A stretch of 64,000 bases of DNA from assembly GCA_963576725.1 (NCBI GenBank), contig OY755237.1, positions 68,135,472 to 68,199,471 on the forward strand, written 5' to 3'. The notes under the pieces were generated by a model. The model was not told the DNA's origin. It was given only the letters and a program-made list of their open reading frames with translations, and made no database searches. Position 1 is the stretch's first letter, and every line of letters begins with the position of its first letter. Source of the DNA: Azorinus chamasolen (lineage: Eukaryota > Mollusca > Bivalvia > Cardiida > Solecurtidae). Of the stretch, positions 1 through 10,669 are shown in pieces. Made by a program: the position numbers and the translations under genes.

Positions 1-119
1 ATTTGCAGGAAATTAAAAATGCTGCACTATATCACGTGAAGCTGCTGTCAGCATATGCATGTCATTGCTGAAATCTAGTGGAATGAATACTTCCATGTTT
101 CACAGATGATCAACCTTGA

Positions 120-297
120 TGTAAATACACAAAAAGGGAAAAATTACAGCTGCAGGAAAAAATGCAGGACAAAAGTAATGCAAAAAGCTCCTAGAGGAGC
201 TTTTTGCATTACTTTTGCCCTGCATTAAGCAAGCACCTGCTTATAAAGACACCCATGCCGATTCATTAAGTGGTCGCATTAGAGAGGTTCTACTGTA
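120..297. mobile_element. M5 MITE, left end worn
   Basis: Palindrome with centre AGCTCCTAGAGGAGCT, arms ATGCAGGACAAAAGTAATGC, right end GGTTCTACTGTA. Confidence 0.85.
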
Positions 298-357
298 TTG
301 AAAAGACGTCGTGAGCATTTAAATGGCACCTGCAAGCAGTGCCGTTGTTTTAGTAAA

Positions 358-425
358 TGATCCTTTTTCAATAGATTTAATCAAATAGCTTGGGTCTAAA
401 AGTAGTCTATGAGGGAATGGGTTAA
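358..425 (+). mobile_element. M3 MITE, right end fragment
   Basis: Matches the last ~65 bp of M3, ending GAGGGAATGGGTTAA. Confidence 0.75.
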
Positions 426-604
426 CACATGACTGAATGCAAAGTCTCATTTCTGTTACATTGAAAAGTGTTTGCCAGTCTGAAAACTTAAGTCATACAA
501 AATTGATTTGTAAGACAAAAATAGCACCATGGAATCTAATTACTACTGATATGCTTGTTTCATGTGTGGGGGATTGCCAAAGTTAGCATTCTCATAAGAA
601 AATT

Positions 605-840
605 AACACTTTGAATGTGGGACATGCTTGCATTGTCATTAGCAAACAGTGCATACTCAGATCAGAGAAGCCATCCGATCAAGGACTACACTGTTTATCA
701 TTCAAGATCCTGTACTGCACTGTTTATCATTCAAGATCCTGTATCAAGTTTAAGCTCTTCATACTGAGGGGAATGCGTATTGTTGAACACTGCTGGGATG
801 TTCCACTCCGATAATTGAACTTTGAAAGGGATAAAGGAAA
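605..840 (-). mobile_element. M8 MITE with a ~32 bp internal tandem duplication
   Basis: CAAACAGTGCATACTCAGAT pairs with ACTACACTGTTT. The stretch CTGTTTATCATTCAAGATCC is repeated twice in tandem at about 686-742. Confidence 0.7.
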
Positions 841-876
841 TGAAACATCTGTGTTAAATGAAGAGTAGTGATGTTG

Positions 877-1110
877 TTAACCCTTTCCCTATTCTATGTT
901 ATTTCCAAATATTTAATACCTACTGAATATTCATAGACAAAATAGCTATAATGAATTATGGAAGATGGAACATTGTAGCCATTTTAGAAATTTATGAAAC
1001 AGATCTATCAAATTCCATTAGCAAACAGAGCAGACTGATGAGTCTCCTATAGGAGCTGTCTGATCTGGGTCTACTCAGTTTGCAATTGCATGAAAATACG
1101 CTTATCTGAG
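877..1110 (-). mobile_element. M1 MITE
   Basis: TTAACCCTTTCCCTATTCTA at the left; palindrome around CTCCTATAGGAG at about 1050; right end CTGAGGG worn. Confidence 0.8.
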
Positions 1111-1195
1111 GGTAAGATGTGTATAGACCTGTGCAAAATTCTCATTTCTCAGTCAAACCCGGTCTTGTTAGAAATCATTTGAATAGAAAAGTCAC

Positions 1196-1272
1196 GAGGG
1201 TTTGGTGGAAAACTATTGTAACTCCTTCACTTTGTGAAGGAGTTACAATAGTTTTGCACCAAGCCCTCGAAA
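1196..1272. repeat. Long palindrome unrelated to the main families
   Basis: Arms CGAGGGTTTGGTGGAAAACT / AGTTTTGCACCAAGCCCTCG, with a perfect inner hairpin around CTCCTTCAC-TTT-GTGAAGGAG. The outer GGTTTGGTGG recalls M6. Confidence 0.8.
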
Positions 1273-1512
1273 TGTTCTAATAGTACCAGCAAGATAGGTT
1301 TAGGTACAAATATAGAAAGAACGCATATTACCAAGATTTCTTGAGTACAGTAGAACTGGCTTATAACAACAATTTGATAATAAACATGAAGGTCTGTAGG
1401 AGCAGGACTGGTGGTTACTTGTAATCTTGTAAGAGTATATTTTTAAAACACTGTATAATACATTAGTATAATACTTTAGTGTTCAAATATAATTTATATT
1501 TTTATTTATTAT

Positions 1513-1580
1513 TGGTACGCTTCGTCCAGGAAATGGTACGTATAGTCCTGGTACGCTTCGGCAATGGTACGCTTAGTCCA
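1513..1580. repeat. Short direct repeats of GGTACGCTTCGTCC
   Basis: Four degenerate copies of TGGTACGCTT(C/A)G(T)CC in 70 bp, otherwise unexplained. Confidence 0.7.
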
Positions 1581-1584
1581 TTTT

Positions 1585-1905
1585 CCGTAGAAACTGTAGA
1601 GTCCGATCTCTAATAATTTCATAAGCAAACAGAGCAGCACCTGATCAGTAGGCTCCTATTGGAGTTGTTTGATCTGGGTCTGTTTTGTTTTGCAAAGGCG
1701 TGAAAAAGCCTTTATATTTTTAGACCCTACCTCTGAATAAATCTACCAAAAAGGAGCATTTATTAGTGGAAAGGAAAATTTTATTGTGTAATTTTGAAAC
1801 CATTGTGATAAATAGAGCATTTGCTCCTAAGGAGCAAATGCTCTATTTATCACAATGGTTTCAAAAAGTGACATTTACAGAGGCATAGAAAGGGTTTTTT
1901 ATGGA
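1585..1905. mobile_element. Chimera: M2 right half (1585-1715) joined to M3 (-) (1716-1905)
   Basis: The M2 palindrome with GGCTCCTATTGGAG is followed, without a TTAA, by TTTTTAGACCC of M3, whose palindrome GAGCATTTGCTCCTAAGGAG is intact. Confidence 0.75.
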
Positions 1906-1934
1906 TGAAAGGGCCAAACTTCCGCCTGTATTAA

Positions 1935-2150
1935 CCATTTCTTTCATGCAAGCATTTATTTCACCCCTTTGCAAACAGAGTAGACCCAGACCAGGTAGCC
2001 CCTGTAGGCACTGTCTGATCAGGGTCTGTTGTGTTTGCTTTTGACATTATAATAGACCTGGCTCTAGAATTACTATCCATACCAAACATCCATATGCACA
2101 TTTGCCATTATAAAGCGTAGGCTAATAAATATTCATGATGTCCTTGGGTC
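1935..2150 (-). mobile_element. M2 MITE
   Basis: CCTTTGCAAACAGAGTAGAC...GTCTGTTGTGTTTGC palindrome, then the M2 tail up to AATAAATATTCATGATGTC. Confidence 0.75.
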
Positions 2151-2286
2151 TGTTTGCTTATGAAATTATAAGTCTAAAATATTCTACAGTTTCTGTTTAT
2201 ACTGATTCTACAGTTTCCACCATGGCCAAACTTTCTGTTCATATGCCGTAACAAAAATTCATATGATTAATACGCATGATATGTCT

Positions 2287-2340
2287 TAACCCTTTACTCC
2301 TTTAGGAGCCATCTGATCAGGGTCTGCTCTGTTTGCTTAG
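2287..2340 (-). mobile_element. M2 fragment, palindrome half only
   Basis: TTAACCCTTTACTCC runs directly into TAGGAGCCATCTGATCAGGG; the left arm is deleted at the palindrome centre. Confidence 0.65.
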
Positions 2341-2570
2341 CCCTTTCCTCCATAAATACGCCTTTCTACACCTCTGTAATAACCACTTCTTGAAACCATT
2401 GTGACAAATAGAGCATTTGCTCTTATAAGAGCAAATGCTCTATTTATCACAATGGTTTCAAACTACACAAATCTAAAATTTTACTTTTCTCTTGTAAATG
2501 CTCCTTTTGGGTAGATTCATTCAAAGAGGGTGGGTCTAAAAATAGCCTATGGAGGAAAGGGTTAATATAT
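2338..2570 (+). mobile_element. M3 MITE
   Basis: Palindrome GAGCATTTGCTCTTATAAGA; ends CCCTTTCCTCC and GGAGGAAAGGGTTAA. Confidence 0.85.
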
Positions 2571-2709
2571 AATATAAATATGATTCTACAGTTTCTGCCA
2601 TGGCGAAAAATTCCTGTGTTCATATACTATTATAACAAATTAACCAAATTCATATTCATAGCATCATTATTCTTTCATGAATATTCATGGAGGAAAGGGA
2701 AAGGGTTAA
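2571..2709 (-). mobile_element. M2 right-half fragment
   Basis: Has GATTCTACAGTTTCTGCCAT and CATGAATATTCATGGAGG but no palindrome. Confidence 0.7.
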
Positions 2710-2957
2710 CCCTTTCCCTCCTCATATAAACGTGTTTTCACGCATTTGCAAACAGAGTAGACCCAGATCAGACGGCTCCTAGAGGAGCCGTCTGATCAGG
2801 GTCTGCTCTGTTTGCTAACAGAATTTGATAGAGCTGAATCTTTGCTTTCTAAAATGTTTACAATATTCCCCCTTCCATATTTCTTTAATATCTATTTTTA
2901 ATGAATAGTCAGAAGGTATTAAAATTTGGAATAAAAATAGAACAGGGAAAGGGTTAA
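2706..2957 (+). mobile_element. M1 MITE, full length (252 bp)
   Basis: TTAA at both ends, TTAACCCTTTCCCTC...AGGGAAAGGGTTAA. Palindrome arms GCAAACAGAGTAGACCCAGA and its partner ending GGGTCTGCTCTGTTTGC, centre GGCTCCTAGAGGAGCC. Confidence 0.92.
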
Positions 2958-3118
2958 ATGAATATTCATGAGGGATTGAGTCCTTAACATATGTGAAATA
3001 GTTCAGACCCAAATCAGACACCAGATTCAAACACATGAGCTGATGATGATCTACATTATTTTCAAGTGTGTTATTTTCCCCTTCACTATGACATGCCTAA
3101 ACTATATGATTGTTGCAG

Positions 3119-3254
3119 CGACAAGAAGAGGAACCCAGCCTGGTGTGATAGAGTACTGTGGAGAGGTTCAGGAGTGCGACAGATTATCTACAGATCTCAT
3201 CCTAGTCTGAAAATCAGTGATCACAAACCAGTGAGCAGTCTGTTTGATGTTGGG
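3119..3254 (+). CDS. OCRL: OCRL exon A: end of the 5-phosphatase catalytic domain
   Basis: The acceptor is TTGTTGCAG before 3119 and the donor is GTAAGT at 3255. The first base completes a split codon, then 45 codons follow. The peptide contains PAWCDRVLW and SDHKPV, the last two conserved motifs of inositol polyphosphate 5-phosphatases (family pattern PxWCDRxLW and SDHxPV). The catalytic His of the SDH motif is present. The exon ends at LFDVG in phase 0. The upstream exons with the earlier catalytic motifs are outside the window. Confidence 0.93.
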
Positions 3255-3340
3255 GTAAGTCTTATATTCAAGAAAGCAAAGTCCATGTCCACCCTATTTC
3301 TTATCATAGTATAATAAAAGCAAAGGTATAGAAAGGCTTA

Positions 3341-3590
3341 TTAACCCTTTCCCTGTTCTGTGTTTATTCCAAATTTCAATACCTACCGAATATTCATGGA
3401 CAGAATAGTTAAAACGGAATATGGAAGGTGGAACATTGTAGCCATTTTAGAAAGTAAAGAAACAGAACTATCATATTCCATTAGCAAACAGAGTAGACCC
3501 TGATCAGACGGCTCCTCTAGGAGCCATCTGATCTGGGTCTACTCTGTTTGCAGATGCGTGAAAACACGTTTATATAAGGGAAAGGGTTAA
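3341..3590 (-). mobile_element. M1 MITE, full length (250 bp), 87 bp after exon A
   Basis: TTAA ends, palindrome centre GGCTCCTCTAGGAGCC, inner tail TACCGAATATTCATGGACAG. Confidence 0.92.
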
Positions 3591-3602
3591 TGGAGTAAAG
3601 GA

Positions 3603-3985
3603 TTAACCCTTTCCCTCATACAAATTCTTTTTCACTCCTTTGCAAACAGAATAGGTCCAAATCAGATCTGTAGGAGCTATCTGAATAGGTTCTACTCTGT
3701 TTACTAATGAAATTGTGATAGACCTGACTCTCCAGTTTCCATGAATACAAAAAATGCATGTTTTTGTATGTATACTACTATGAAAATTCAGGCAATAAAT
3801 ATTCATGGTGTCATTATTTCTTAAACTCTTACATGAATATTAAATAGGGAACCCTTTACTCCCAAATTATGCCTTTCTACATCTTTGCAAACAGAGTAGT
3901 TCCAGATCATATGACTCCTATAGGAGCCCTCTGATCAGGATATGATTTTATAATTTCTACTTTGGCTAAAAACTCATAAACCAAT
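3603..3985 (-). mobile_element. M2 MITE (3603-3848) followed by a second M2 fragment (3849-3985)
   Basis: Both start with a CCCTTT(C/A)C end and carry CTTTGCAAACAGA; the first has a short palindrome (GATCTGTAGGAGC), the second CTCCTATAGGAG. Confidence 0.75.
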
Positions 3986-4102
3986 AGATATCTAGTAAAC
4001 ATTTGAGAACAGTAAGTATGAATATGCTCTGTCAAAAATTAGACACTGCTTTAGTGTATGTATTTCGATGAAAATAACAGATAATAACAGATATGTGGCT
4101 CA

Positions 4103-5856
4103 TTAACTCTTTACTCCATGAAAATTCATGTAAGAAATAATGACATCCTGAATATTAATTAGATTCATTTTTATACGCCCGTTTGAAAAAACGGGACGTA
4201 TTATGGAATGGCGCTGTCTGTGTGTCTGTCCGTCTGTAACATCTCTAACTCAAGTTCCGCCTGGTGGATCCTTCTCAAATTTTAACACAATGTTTATCTA
4301 GACATTCTACAGTAGCCTGCCAAGTCCCGGTTTGCTTTTCCAAGGTCAAGGTCACACAATTGGACTTAGAAATTGCGTTTAGCAAAAATGTTAACCAGTC
4401 TGTCTGTCTGTAACATCTCTAACTCAAGTTCCGCTTGGTGGATCTTTCCCAAATTTAATCACAATGTTTATCTAGACATGCTACAGTAGCCTGCCAAGTC
4501 CCGGCTCGTTTATCCAAGGTCAAGGTCGCTTAATTTGACTTAGAATTTGCGTTTAGCATTTGCGTTAAGCAAAAATGTTAACCTCAATTTATGTGGAACA
4601 AGTCCACTTATTTACATAACACTTTGTGATAAAGCTTTGAAACTTGGAACACTTGTTCACTGTCACAACCTTCACCTGTAGGCAAGAGTAAATAACTCTG
4701 TCAATCATTTTGACCGAATTATGCCCCTTTTTAACTTAGAATTTTTGGTAAAGGCTTTGTTAAAGTCCATTTATTTACATAACCCTTTGAGATAAAGCTT
4801 TTAAACTTTGAACACTTGTTCACCATCATAACCTTCACCTGTAGGCAAGAGTGCATAACTCTGTCAAGCATTTTGACCGAATTATGCCCCTTTTTAACTT
4901 AGAATTTTTGGTTAAGGCTTTGTTAAAGTCCATTTATTTACATAACCCTTTGAGATAAAGCTTTTAAACTTGGAACACATGTTCACCATCACAACCTTCA
5001 CCTGTAGGCAAGAGAAAATAACTCTGTCAAGCATTTTGACCGAATTATGCCCCTTTTTAACTTAGAATTTTTGGTTAAGGCTTTGATAAAGTCCATTTAT
5101 TTACATAACCCTTTGAGATAAAGCTTTTAAACTTTGAACACTTGTTTACCATCACAATCTTCACCTGTAGACAAGAGTGCATAACTCTGTCAAGCATTTT
5201 GACATAATTATTCCCCTTTTTAACTTACATTTTTTGGTTAAAGTCCACTTATTTATATAACCCTTTCAGATTAAGCTTTTAAACTTGGAACACTTGTTCA
5301 CCATCACAAGCTTCACCTGTAGGCAAGAGTACTTAACTCTGTCTAACATTTTGACATTATTATGACGCTTTTTAGCTTGGAATTTTTGGTTAAGGTTTTG
5401 GTTAAAGTCCACTTATTTACATAATCCTTTCAGATAAAGCTTTTAAACTTGAAACATTTGTTCACCATCAGAAGCTTCATCTGTAGGCAAGAGTAAATAC
5501 AATGTAACTCTGTCAAGCATTTAGACACAATTATGGCCCTTTTTAATTTAGAATTTTTGGTTAAGGTTTTCTGTTAAAGTTTGCCTATTTACAACCTTGA
5601 AACTTGGTCGCAAAATTGGACTTAGAATTTGAGTTTAGCAAATACGTTAACCCCAGTTTATGTTGAACAAAACCTCGACGGGCGTATATTGTGTCCACTG
5701 GCACTCTTGTTATAATTACATATGAACAAAGGAAATTTTGGCCATGGCAGAAACTGCAGAGTCATATCTACATGTATATCACCAGCAAACCGAGCAGACC
5801 CTGATCAGATGTCTTCTATAGGCTTAGAGATGCATATTTATGGAGGAAAGGGTTAA
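4103..5856 (+). mobile_element. M2 MITE split by a pearl-like element
   Basis: The left part, 4103-4171, ends ATTAATTAGATTCATTTT; the right part resumes at 5712 with ATAATTACATATGAACAAAG and ends GGGTTAA at 5856. Joined, they give the ordinary M2 order, so the insertion point is exact and I see no target duplication. Confidence 0.88.
4172..5711 (+). mobile_element. Helentron/pearl-like element P1 (1.54 kb)
   Basis: The 5' end TATACGCCCGTTTGAAAAAA folds into a hairpin with ACGGGACGTA. The 3' region has the complementary CGGGCGTATA at about 5679 and ends GGCACTCTTGTT. Inside there are a TCTG/TCCG-rich stretch, two ~190 bp direct repeats (from 4203 and 4390), and six tandem units of ~163 bp marked by TTAGAATTTTTGGTTAAGG. 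There is no coding potential. The structure matches what is known of bivalve pearl elements. Confidence 0.8.
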
Positions 5857-5888
5857 ATGCATTGAAACATATCTTATTAACTGAAACA

Positions 5889-6303
5889 TATACAATAGAA
5901 CCTGTCTTAAGCGGCCATCAAAAAGAGGTCTAATTATAGGTATGTAAGGTAGCTTAATAAAGGTCAAATGTAATGCAGATTTCTGCATTACTTTTGAACT
6001 GCATTAACCCTTTCCCTGTTCTATGTTTATTACCAATTTCAATACCTACTGAATATTCATGGAAAAATAGCTATAATGAAATATGGAATGTGGAACATTG
6101 TAGACATTTTAGAAAGCAAAGAACCAGATCTATCAAATTCTATTAGCAAACAGAGCAGACCCTGATCAGACGGCTCCTCTAGGAGCCGTCTGATCTGGGT
6201 CTACTCTGTTTGCAAATGCGTGAAAACACGTTTCTATGAGGGAAAGGGTTAAATAACCAACTGTTTTTTAAGACTCCTATATTCAAGACAGGTTCTACTG
6301 TAG
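5889..6303. mobile_element. M5 MITE interrupted by M1
   Basis: Left end ATAGAACCTGTCTTAAGCGG, right end AGACAGGTTCTACTGTA; the central palindrome is reduced to TGCAGATTTCTGCA. M1 sits in its CTGCATTAA. Confidence 0.85.
6004..6252 (-). mobile_element. M1 MITE inserted in M5
   Basis: Full length with TTAA at each end; removing it and one TTAA restores the M5 text CTGCATTAA-ACCA. This shows a TTAA target duplication. Confidence 0.92.
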
Positions 6304-6352
6304 ATGGTAGTTATTGATATTATTTCTGTTTGTAGTTTGGTGTTTTATGACT

Positions 6353-6490
6353 ATTACCCTTTACCTGTTCAATACAATGCAATATTTGCTCCGACAACAA
6401 CTGTAGAATAAAATCTTTATCATGCCATAAGCAAACATTGCAGATCCTGATCAGACGGCAAATGTGTGACAAGAGCATTATTTTGTATGA
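6353..6490. mobile_element. Degraded M1/M8-like element with half palindrome
   Basis: TTACCCTTTACCTGTTCAAT, then AAGCAAACATTGCAGATCCT and a jump to GCAAATGTGTGACAAG; the second arm is missing. Confidence 0.5.
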
Positions 6491-6657
6491 GGGAAAGAGA
6501 TGTGGGGATTTAGGCTTAGCTTGCCTGCTTTTTGAAGAAGAAAAAGTCAATGTATTGCCATAGCCTAGGGATTGTTGCTGAATCTTGTGTTGCACAGTCT
6601 CAGTACAGCTATAACTTTCAAACATAGCACGGTCAACCATAACATGGGCTACCATAT

Positions 6658-6895
6658 TTAACCCTTCACTCCATGAATATTCATGTAAAAGAATAATGAC
6701 ATCATGAATATTAATCAGATTCATTGTTATATAATAGCACATTGACACATGACAGAAACTGTAGAATGATATCTATACTTTATCATTAGCAACCAGAGCA
6801 GACTCTGATCAGACGGCTCCTATAGGAGCTGCCTGATTTGGGTCTACTCTGTTTGCAAAGACATAGAAAGGCGTATTTATGGAGTAAAGGGTTAA
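6658..6895 (+). mobile_element. M2 MITE, full length
   Basis: TTAACCCTTCACTCCATGAA ... GGAGTAAAGGGTTAA, palindrome centre GGCTCCTATAGGAGC. Confidence 0.9.
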
Positions 6896-6939
6896 AGAGT
6901 TATAACCTTTTGAAATATTGATTTTTGCCAAAACAGACA

Positions 6940-6970
6940 TGAATTGGCAACTACATGTGGTGCTCTTGTT
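6940..6970 (+). mobile_element. Possible 3' end of a Helentron-like element
   Basis: ACATGTGGTGCTCTTGTT has the shared CTCTTGTT end; the M1 that follows uses its TT. Confidence 0.35.
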
Positions 6971-7212
6971 AACCCTTTCCGTCGTATAAACATGTTTTCA
7001 CACATTTGCAAACAGAGTAGACCCAGATCAGATTGCTCCTCTAGGAGCCATCTGATCAGGGTCTGCTCTGTTTTGCTGATGGAATTTGAAAGATCTGTGT
7101 CTTTACTTTCTAAAATGGCTACAATGTTCCACCTTCTGTATTTCATTATAACTATTTTGTCCATGAATATTCAGTAGGTATTGAACTTTGGAATAAACAT
7201 AGAAAGAGTTAA
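6969..7212 (+). mobile_element. M1 MITE, full length
   Basis: TTAA ends; palindrome centre GCTCCTCTAGGAGC. Confidence 0.9.
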
Positions 7213-7443
7213 CTAATTCCCTGTCGAATATTCATGTAATAAAATAATGACATCATGAATATTTATTAGCTGAATGTTTATAACGGCATATATACACAGG
7301 AAGTTTTGGTGGTGTTAGAAACTATGAAGTCAGATCTGTTGTAATTTCATAAACAGCAGACCCTGATCAGAAGGGAGTTGTCTGATCTGGGTTTACTCTG
7401 TTTGCAAAGATGTGAAAAAGTGGTTATATAAGGAAAGGGATTT
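7212..7443 (+). mobile_element. M2 MITE, short palindrome
   Basis: CATCATGAATATTTATTAGC, AAACAGCAGACCCTGATCAG, then GGAGTTGTCTGATCTGGG; centre shortened. Confidence 0.75.
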
Positions 7444-7477
7444 ATGAAAGAAATGGAAGAAAATTGTGCATTGTAAA

Positions 7478-7690
7478 CTTAACCCTTACAACGCTGAATT
7501 TTCAAATAGACGTATCCAAAATTCAAATAAGGCAAGCTCACGGTGAATATTTAGGGATTTTTCTAAAGAAACGTTTAATATGACAAACAGTGCAGACCCT
7601 GATGAGAGGGCTCCTCTAGGAGTCCTCTCATCTGGGTCTACACTGTTTGCAAAGGACATGTGTGACTCTTGTCCTGCATTGTAAACTTAA
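7478..7690 (-). mobile_element. M8 MITE
   Basis: TTAACCCTTACAACGCTGAA, palindrome CAAACAGTGCAGACCCTGAT...GGGTCTACACTGTTTG with centre GGCTCCTCTAGGAG. Confidence 0.8.
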
Positions 7691-7813
7691 GCAAACATCT
7701 TATATTTGTGTGCAGAAAATCAAGTGCTGAAAAGTTCATTCTGTCAAAAATCTCAAATTAATAATCGGTGCGGCAACAAAGAAGAAATATAGACTCAATA
7801 TATTCAAATTTAT

Positions 7814-8003
7814 AGTAGAAACTGTCTTATAATTAAGCAGCCATTAAAAAGAGGTCTATATGTAAATCTGTGTCCTTAAGACAGCTGGTAGCTTAATGCA
7901 GACCTGTCAAAAGTAATGTAGAAAGCACCTATTGGAGCTTTCTGCATTAACTTTTGCCTTTTGCATTAAGACTCGTATGTTCAATAACTTGATTGGTCAC
8001 TTA
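7814..8003. mobile_element. M5 MITE, diverged
   Basis: AGTAGAAACTGTCTTATAAT; palindrome GCAGAAAGCACCTATTGGAG partner; right end lost. Confidence 0.75.
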
Positions 8004-8232
8004 TAACCCTTTCCTCCATAAATACGCCTTTCTACATTTTTGCAAATGGCTCCTATAGAAGCCATCTGATTAGGGTATGCTGTGTATGCCAAATGGAACA
8101 ATATAGATAGGATTCTTTAATTTCTACTTTCACTAAAAATTAATGTGTTAATATGCCTTTTAAAAAATTAATGTAATTAATAGTCATGATGTCATCATAT
8201 CTGATATGAATATTCACGGAGTAAAGGGTTAA
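8003..8232 (-). mobile_element. M2 MITE, left palindrome arm missing
   Basis: CCATAAATACGCCTTTCTAC, TTTGCAAATGGCTCCTATAG, end GGAGTAAAGGGTTAA. Confidence 0.8.
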
Positions 8233-8429
8233 GACAAGTTCTTCTGTATAATATGATGATAGTGTATGAGGTTTAAAAAAGAACTGTGGCAGTATGTTTT
8301 GCTAAAACTCTTGATATACATTTGACTTTTACCTTTTTGTATACTTATAATTTATAACATTAATTATTTGATTCTTCAGTTGGTGAATACTATGAAGAAA
8401 ACCATCCAAACAACAATTTTCTTTTGCAG

Positions 8430-8548
8430 AGTATTATTATGGCAAACAGTGCAGACCTTGATCAGAGGGTTCCTGTAGGAGCCCTCTGATATAGATATAT
8501 ACTGTTTGCAAATGACAGATGCATTTGTTTCCTGCATAATAAATAACC
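8430..8548 (-). mobile_element. M8 MITE, palindrome portion
   Basis: GGCAAACAGTGCAGACCTTG ... ATATACTGTTTGCAAATGAC, centre GTTCCTGTAGGAGC. Confidence 0.7.
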
Positions 8549-8785
8549 CTTTAATCCCTGAGTAAGCATGTAAGAAATAATTGACATCATGAATATTAAT
8601 TAGATAAAGTGTTGTAATGACACATGGACACAGGAATGTTTTTGCCACAGTAGAAACTGTAGAATTATATCTATATTTTTTTCAAAAGCAAACAGAGCAG
8701 ACCCTGATCAGACAGATCCTTATAGGAGCCGTCTGAACAGGGTCTTCTCTGTTTGCAAAGGCGTAGAAAGGCCTATCTATATAGT
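8544..8785 (+). mobile_element. M2 MITE
   Basis: ATGACATCATGAATATTAAT type left half and palindrome CAAACAGAGCAGACCCTGAT; right TIR replaced by the adjoining M5. Confidence 0.8.
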
Positions 8786-8786
8786 A

Positions 8787-8990
8787 CAGTAAAACCTCTC
8801 TAAACCGGAATTCTAGTAGAAAATAATTTAGATACTTTAAGGCAGGTGGCTGCTTAATGCAGGGTGAAAGTCATGCAGAAAGCTCCTAGAGGAGCTTTCT
8901 GCATGACTTTCACCCTGCATGAAGCTGCCACCTGTCTCCAAGACCAATATTTATACCAAAGTTAACGTCCGGTTTAGAGGGGTTTTACTG
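8787..8990. mobile_element. M5 MITE, full length (204 bp)
   Basis: TA-CAGTAAAACCTCTCTAAAC ... GGTTTAGAGGGGTTTTACTG-TA. Inner palindrome centre AGCTCCTAGAGGAGCT. Confidence 0.92.
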
Positions 8991-8999
8991 TATTTAGTA

Positions 9000-9560
9000 C
9001 AGGGATAAAGGGACAATTCAACCATTCCTGTGACCTACGTCTCGTTTCGGTTCCACATCTATGTGGGTTAATTCAATTATTACATCTGACTGTTTCAAGG
9101 ACAAAAGGTTAGACTGTTGGTAATGAAAAATGCATGGATAAACTTTTCCCTATACACATTGTGGCTGGAAATTTCCTGGGATATATATTCCTGTAGATTC
9201 TTCACAGTTAAAGTAGGTCATAATTATGATTTATGGTGTTGGACTTATTTCTAACTTATTTACGTGGGTTGTTTTTTTTTCCAACGAAAAATGGGGCAAG
9301 GTTTTGTTGTATCTTGTCATACAGCTTGTGCAATAATTATAACTTTTGCCATATTGTCAATATCTTCGGAGCTAGTCTCATCAAATTTCGTAATTTTGAT
9401 TCCCCGAGTACAATGGTAACGTTGCTTACAGATAAGTTATGGCTCCAGCTTGATGTGCTCTTTCCTAAAGTAATGTATCTAAAAACGATTGGAAATACAT
9501 GTATGCCAGCATCAACCTATTCATGCAAGATGGCCCATTATGAATATTAATTAATTTAAA
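9000..9560. other. Intronic single-copy stretch
   Basis: No repeat family, exon or RNA gene recognised. A 105-codon ORF starts at 9233 but shows no domain and lies inside the OCRL intron. Confidence 0.5.
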
Positions 9561-9569
9561 TATTGTATT

Positions 9570-10495
9570 ATCCCTTCCCCTGTTAAATATTCATGTTAGC
9601 TATAATGACATCATGAGTATTTATTGGCTGAAATAATGTAAAAGTTTCAAAGGAATTTGTTTTGCTTTTATAAAAACTGTAGAATCTGACCTGTATCATG
9701 TCAAACAGGGCAGACTTGAATAAGATGGCTCCTATAGCATTCACTCAATAATGTAGAATTATTGTGTTACTCTCAAGCCTTTCATTCATTCATTCAATTC
9801 GTAATAAACCTTGTGCATACAGTTTGGATGAGACGTTGAATAACTCAACGCTTCACCAGGTTCAATAAGTTTACACCCTAAGTGCATTTTTCTACTTTTG
9901 AAGCAGATGACATTCTATTTTAACTAAAACTGAGCAAAAATATTTTCTGACAGCGTGGGTAAATGACGTCACAAATATGTGGTTTTAATAGCGCATGCAT
10001 TCATCCATCTGAATCGGGGTCAAATGTCATTTATGCACTTCATATGTGCAACAGTTAAGTTAGGTCCAGCTTTATATTAACTATTTAGATGCTAGTGGCA
10101 AATCAAAACTATGATAACAGATTGAATCCAGAGTTACTCGACGTTTTATAAGGATCCAAATGCGTGTCCTTGAAGAATATATCTACAAATTGAAGCAGAC
10201 AACGGTTTTTAGTTATACAGACCCAACATTACTTAGCAAGCAATGAGTTTGTTTCTGAACATTGATTTCCTGTGCGTATGTATATCTGTGTTTTACTGTT
10301 TTGTATTTTGTATGAAATGCTTTTGTTTGAGGGCCTCAAGGTAGATTAGTCATTATGACTAATTGAGCTACTCTCATTAAATTCATTCATTCATTCATTC
10401 ATTCATTTATTTCATTCATTCATTCATTCATTCATTCATTTCATTCATTCTGTTTATAAAGGCACAGAAAGTCGTATCTCTGGAGAAAAGGGTTA
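9570..10495 (+). mobile_element. M2 MITE split by a retroposon
   Basis: The left part to 9740 ends at GATGGCTCCTATAG, the palindrome centre. The right part from 10449 is CTGTTTATAAAGGCACAGAA and ends GGGTTAA. Confidence 0.75.
9741..10449 (+). mobile_element. Non-LTR retroposon 3' end with (TTCA)n tail
   Basis: GAGGGCCTCAAGGTAGATTA ... CTACTCTCATTAAATTCATT runs into ~14 TTCA units (10378-10450). Text like this ends mollusc CR1/L2-type elements, as far as I recall. A second CATT run lies at 9782-9798. No ORF remains. Confidence 0.6.
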
Positions 10496-10499
10496 AACA

Positions 10500-10669
10500 T
10501 AGAAAATAAACATGGAAAACAAGGAAAATTATTGCCAAAACAGAATCAGACATGTAACATATAAACAAGCAGAGCAGACCTTTATCAGACATCTCCTAGA
10601 GGAACTGTCTGACCTGGTCTGTGATGTTTGCAAACACATTAAAAGGCATGATGATGGAATAAAGTGTTA
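10500..10669 (+). mobile_element. M2 MITE, truncated left
   Basis: AACAAGCAGAGCAGACCTTT palindrome with CTCCTAGAGGA, end GGAATAAAGTGTTAA. Confidence 0.7.

Noticed and set aside
4650..5600. Satellite DNA locus
   Set aside because: The ~163 bp units are bounded by the hairpin ends of P1 and sit inside an M2, so they are the core of one mobile element.
9233..9550. 105-codon ORF
   Set aside because: Inside the OCRL intron, no domain, no splice context and low-complexity hydrophobic composition typical of AT-rich DNA.
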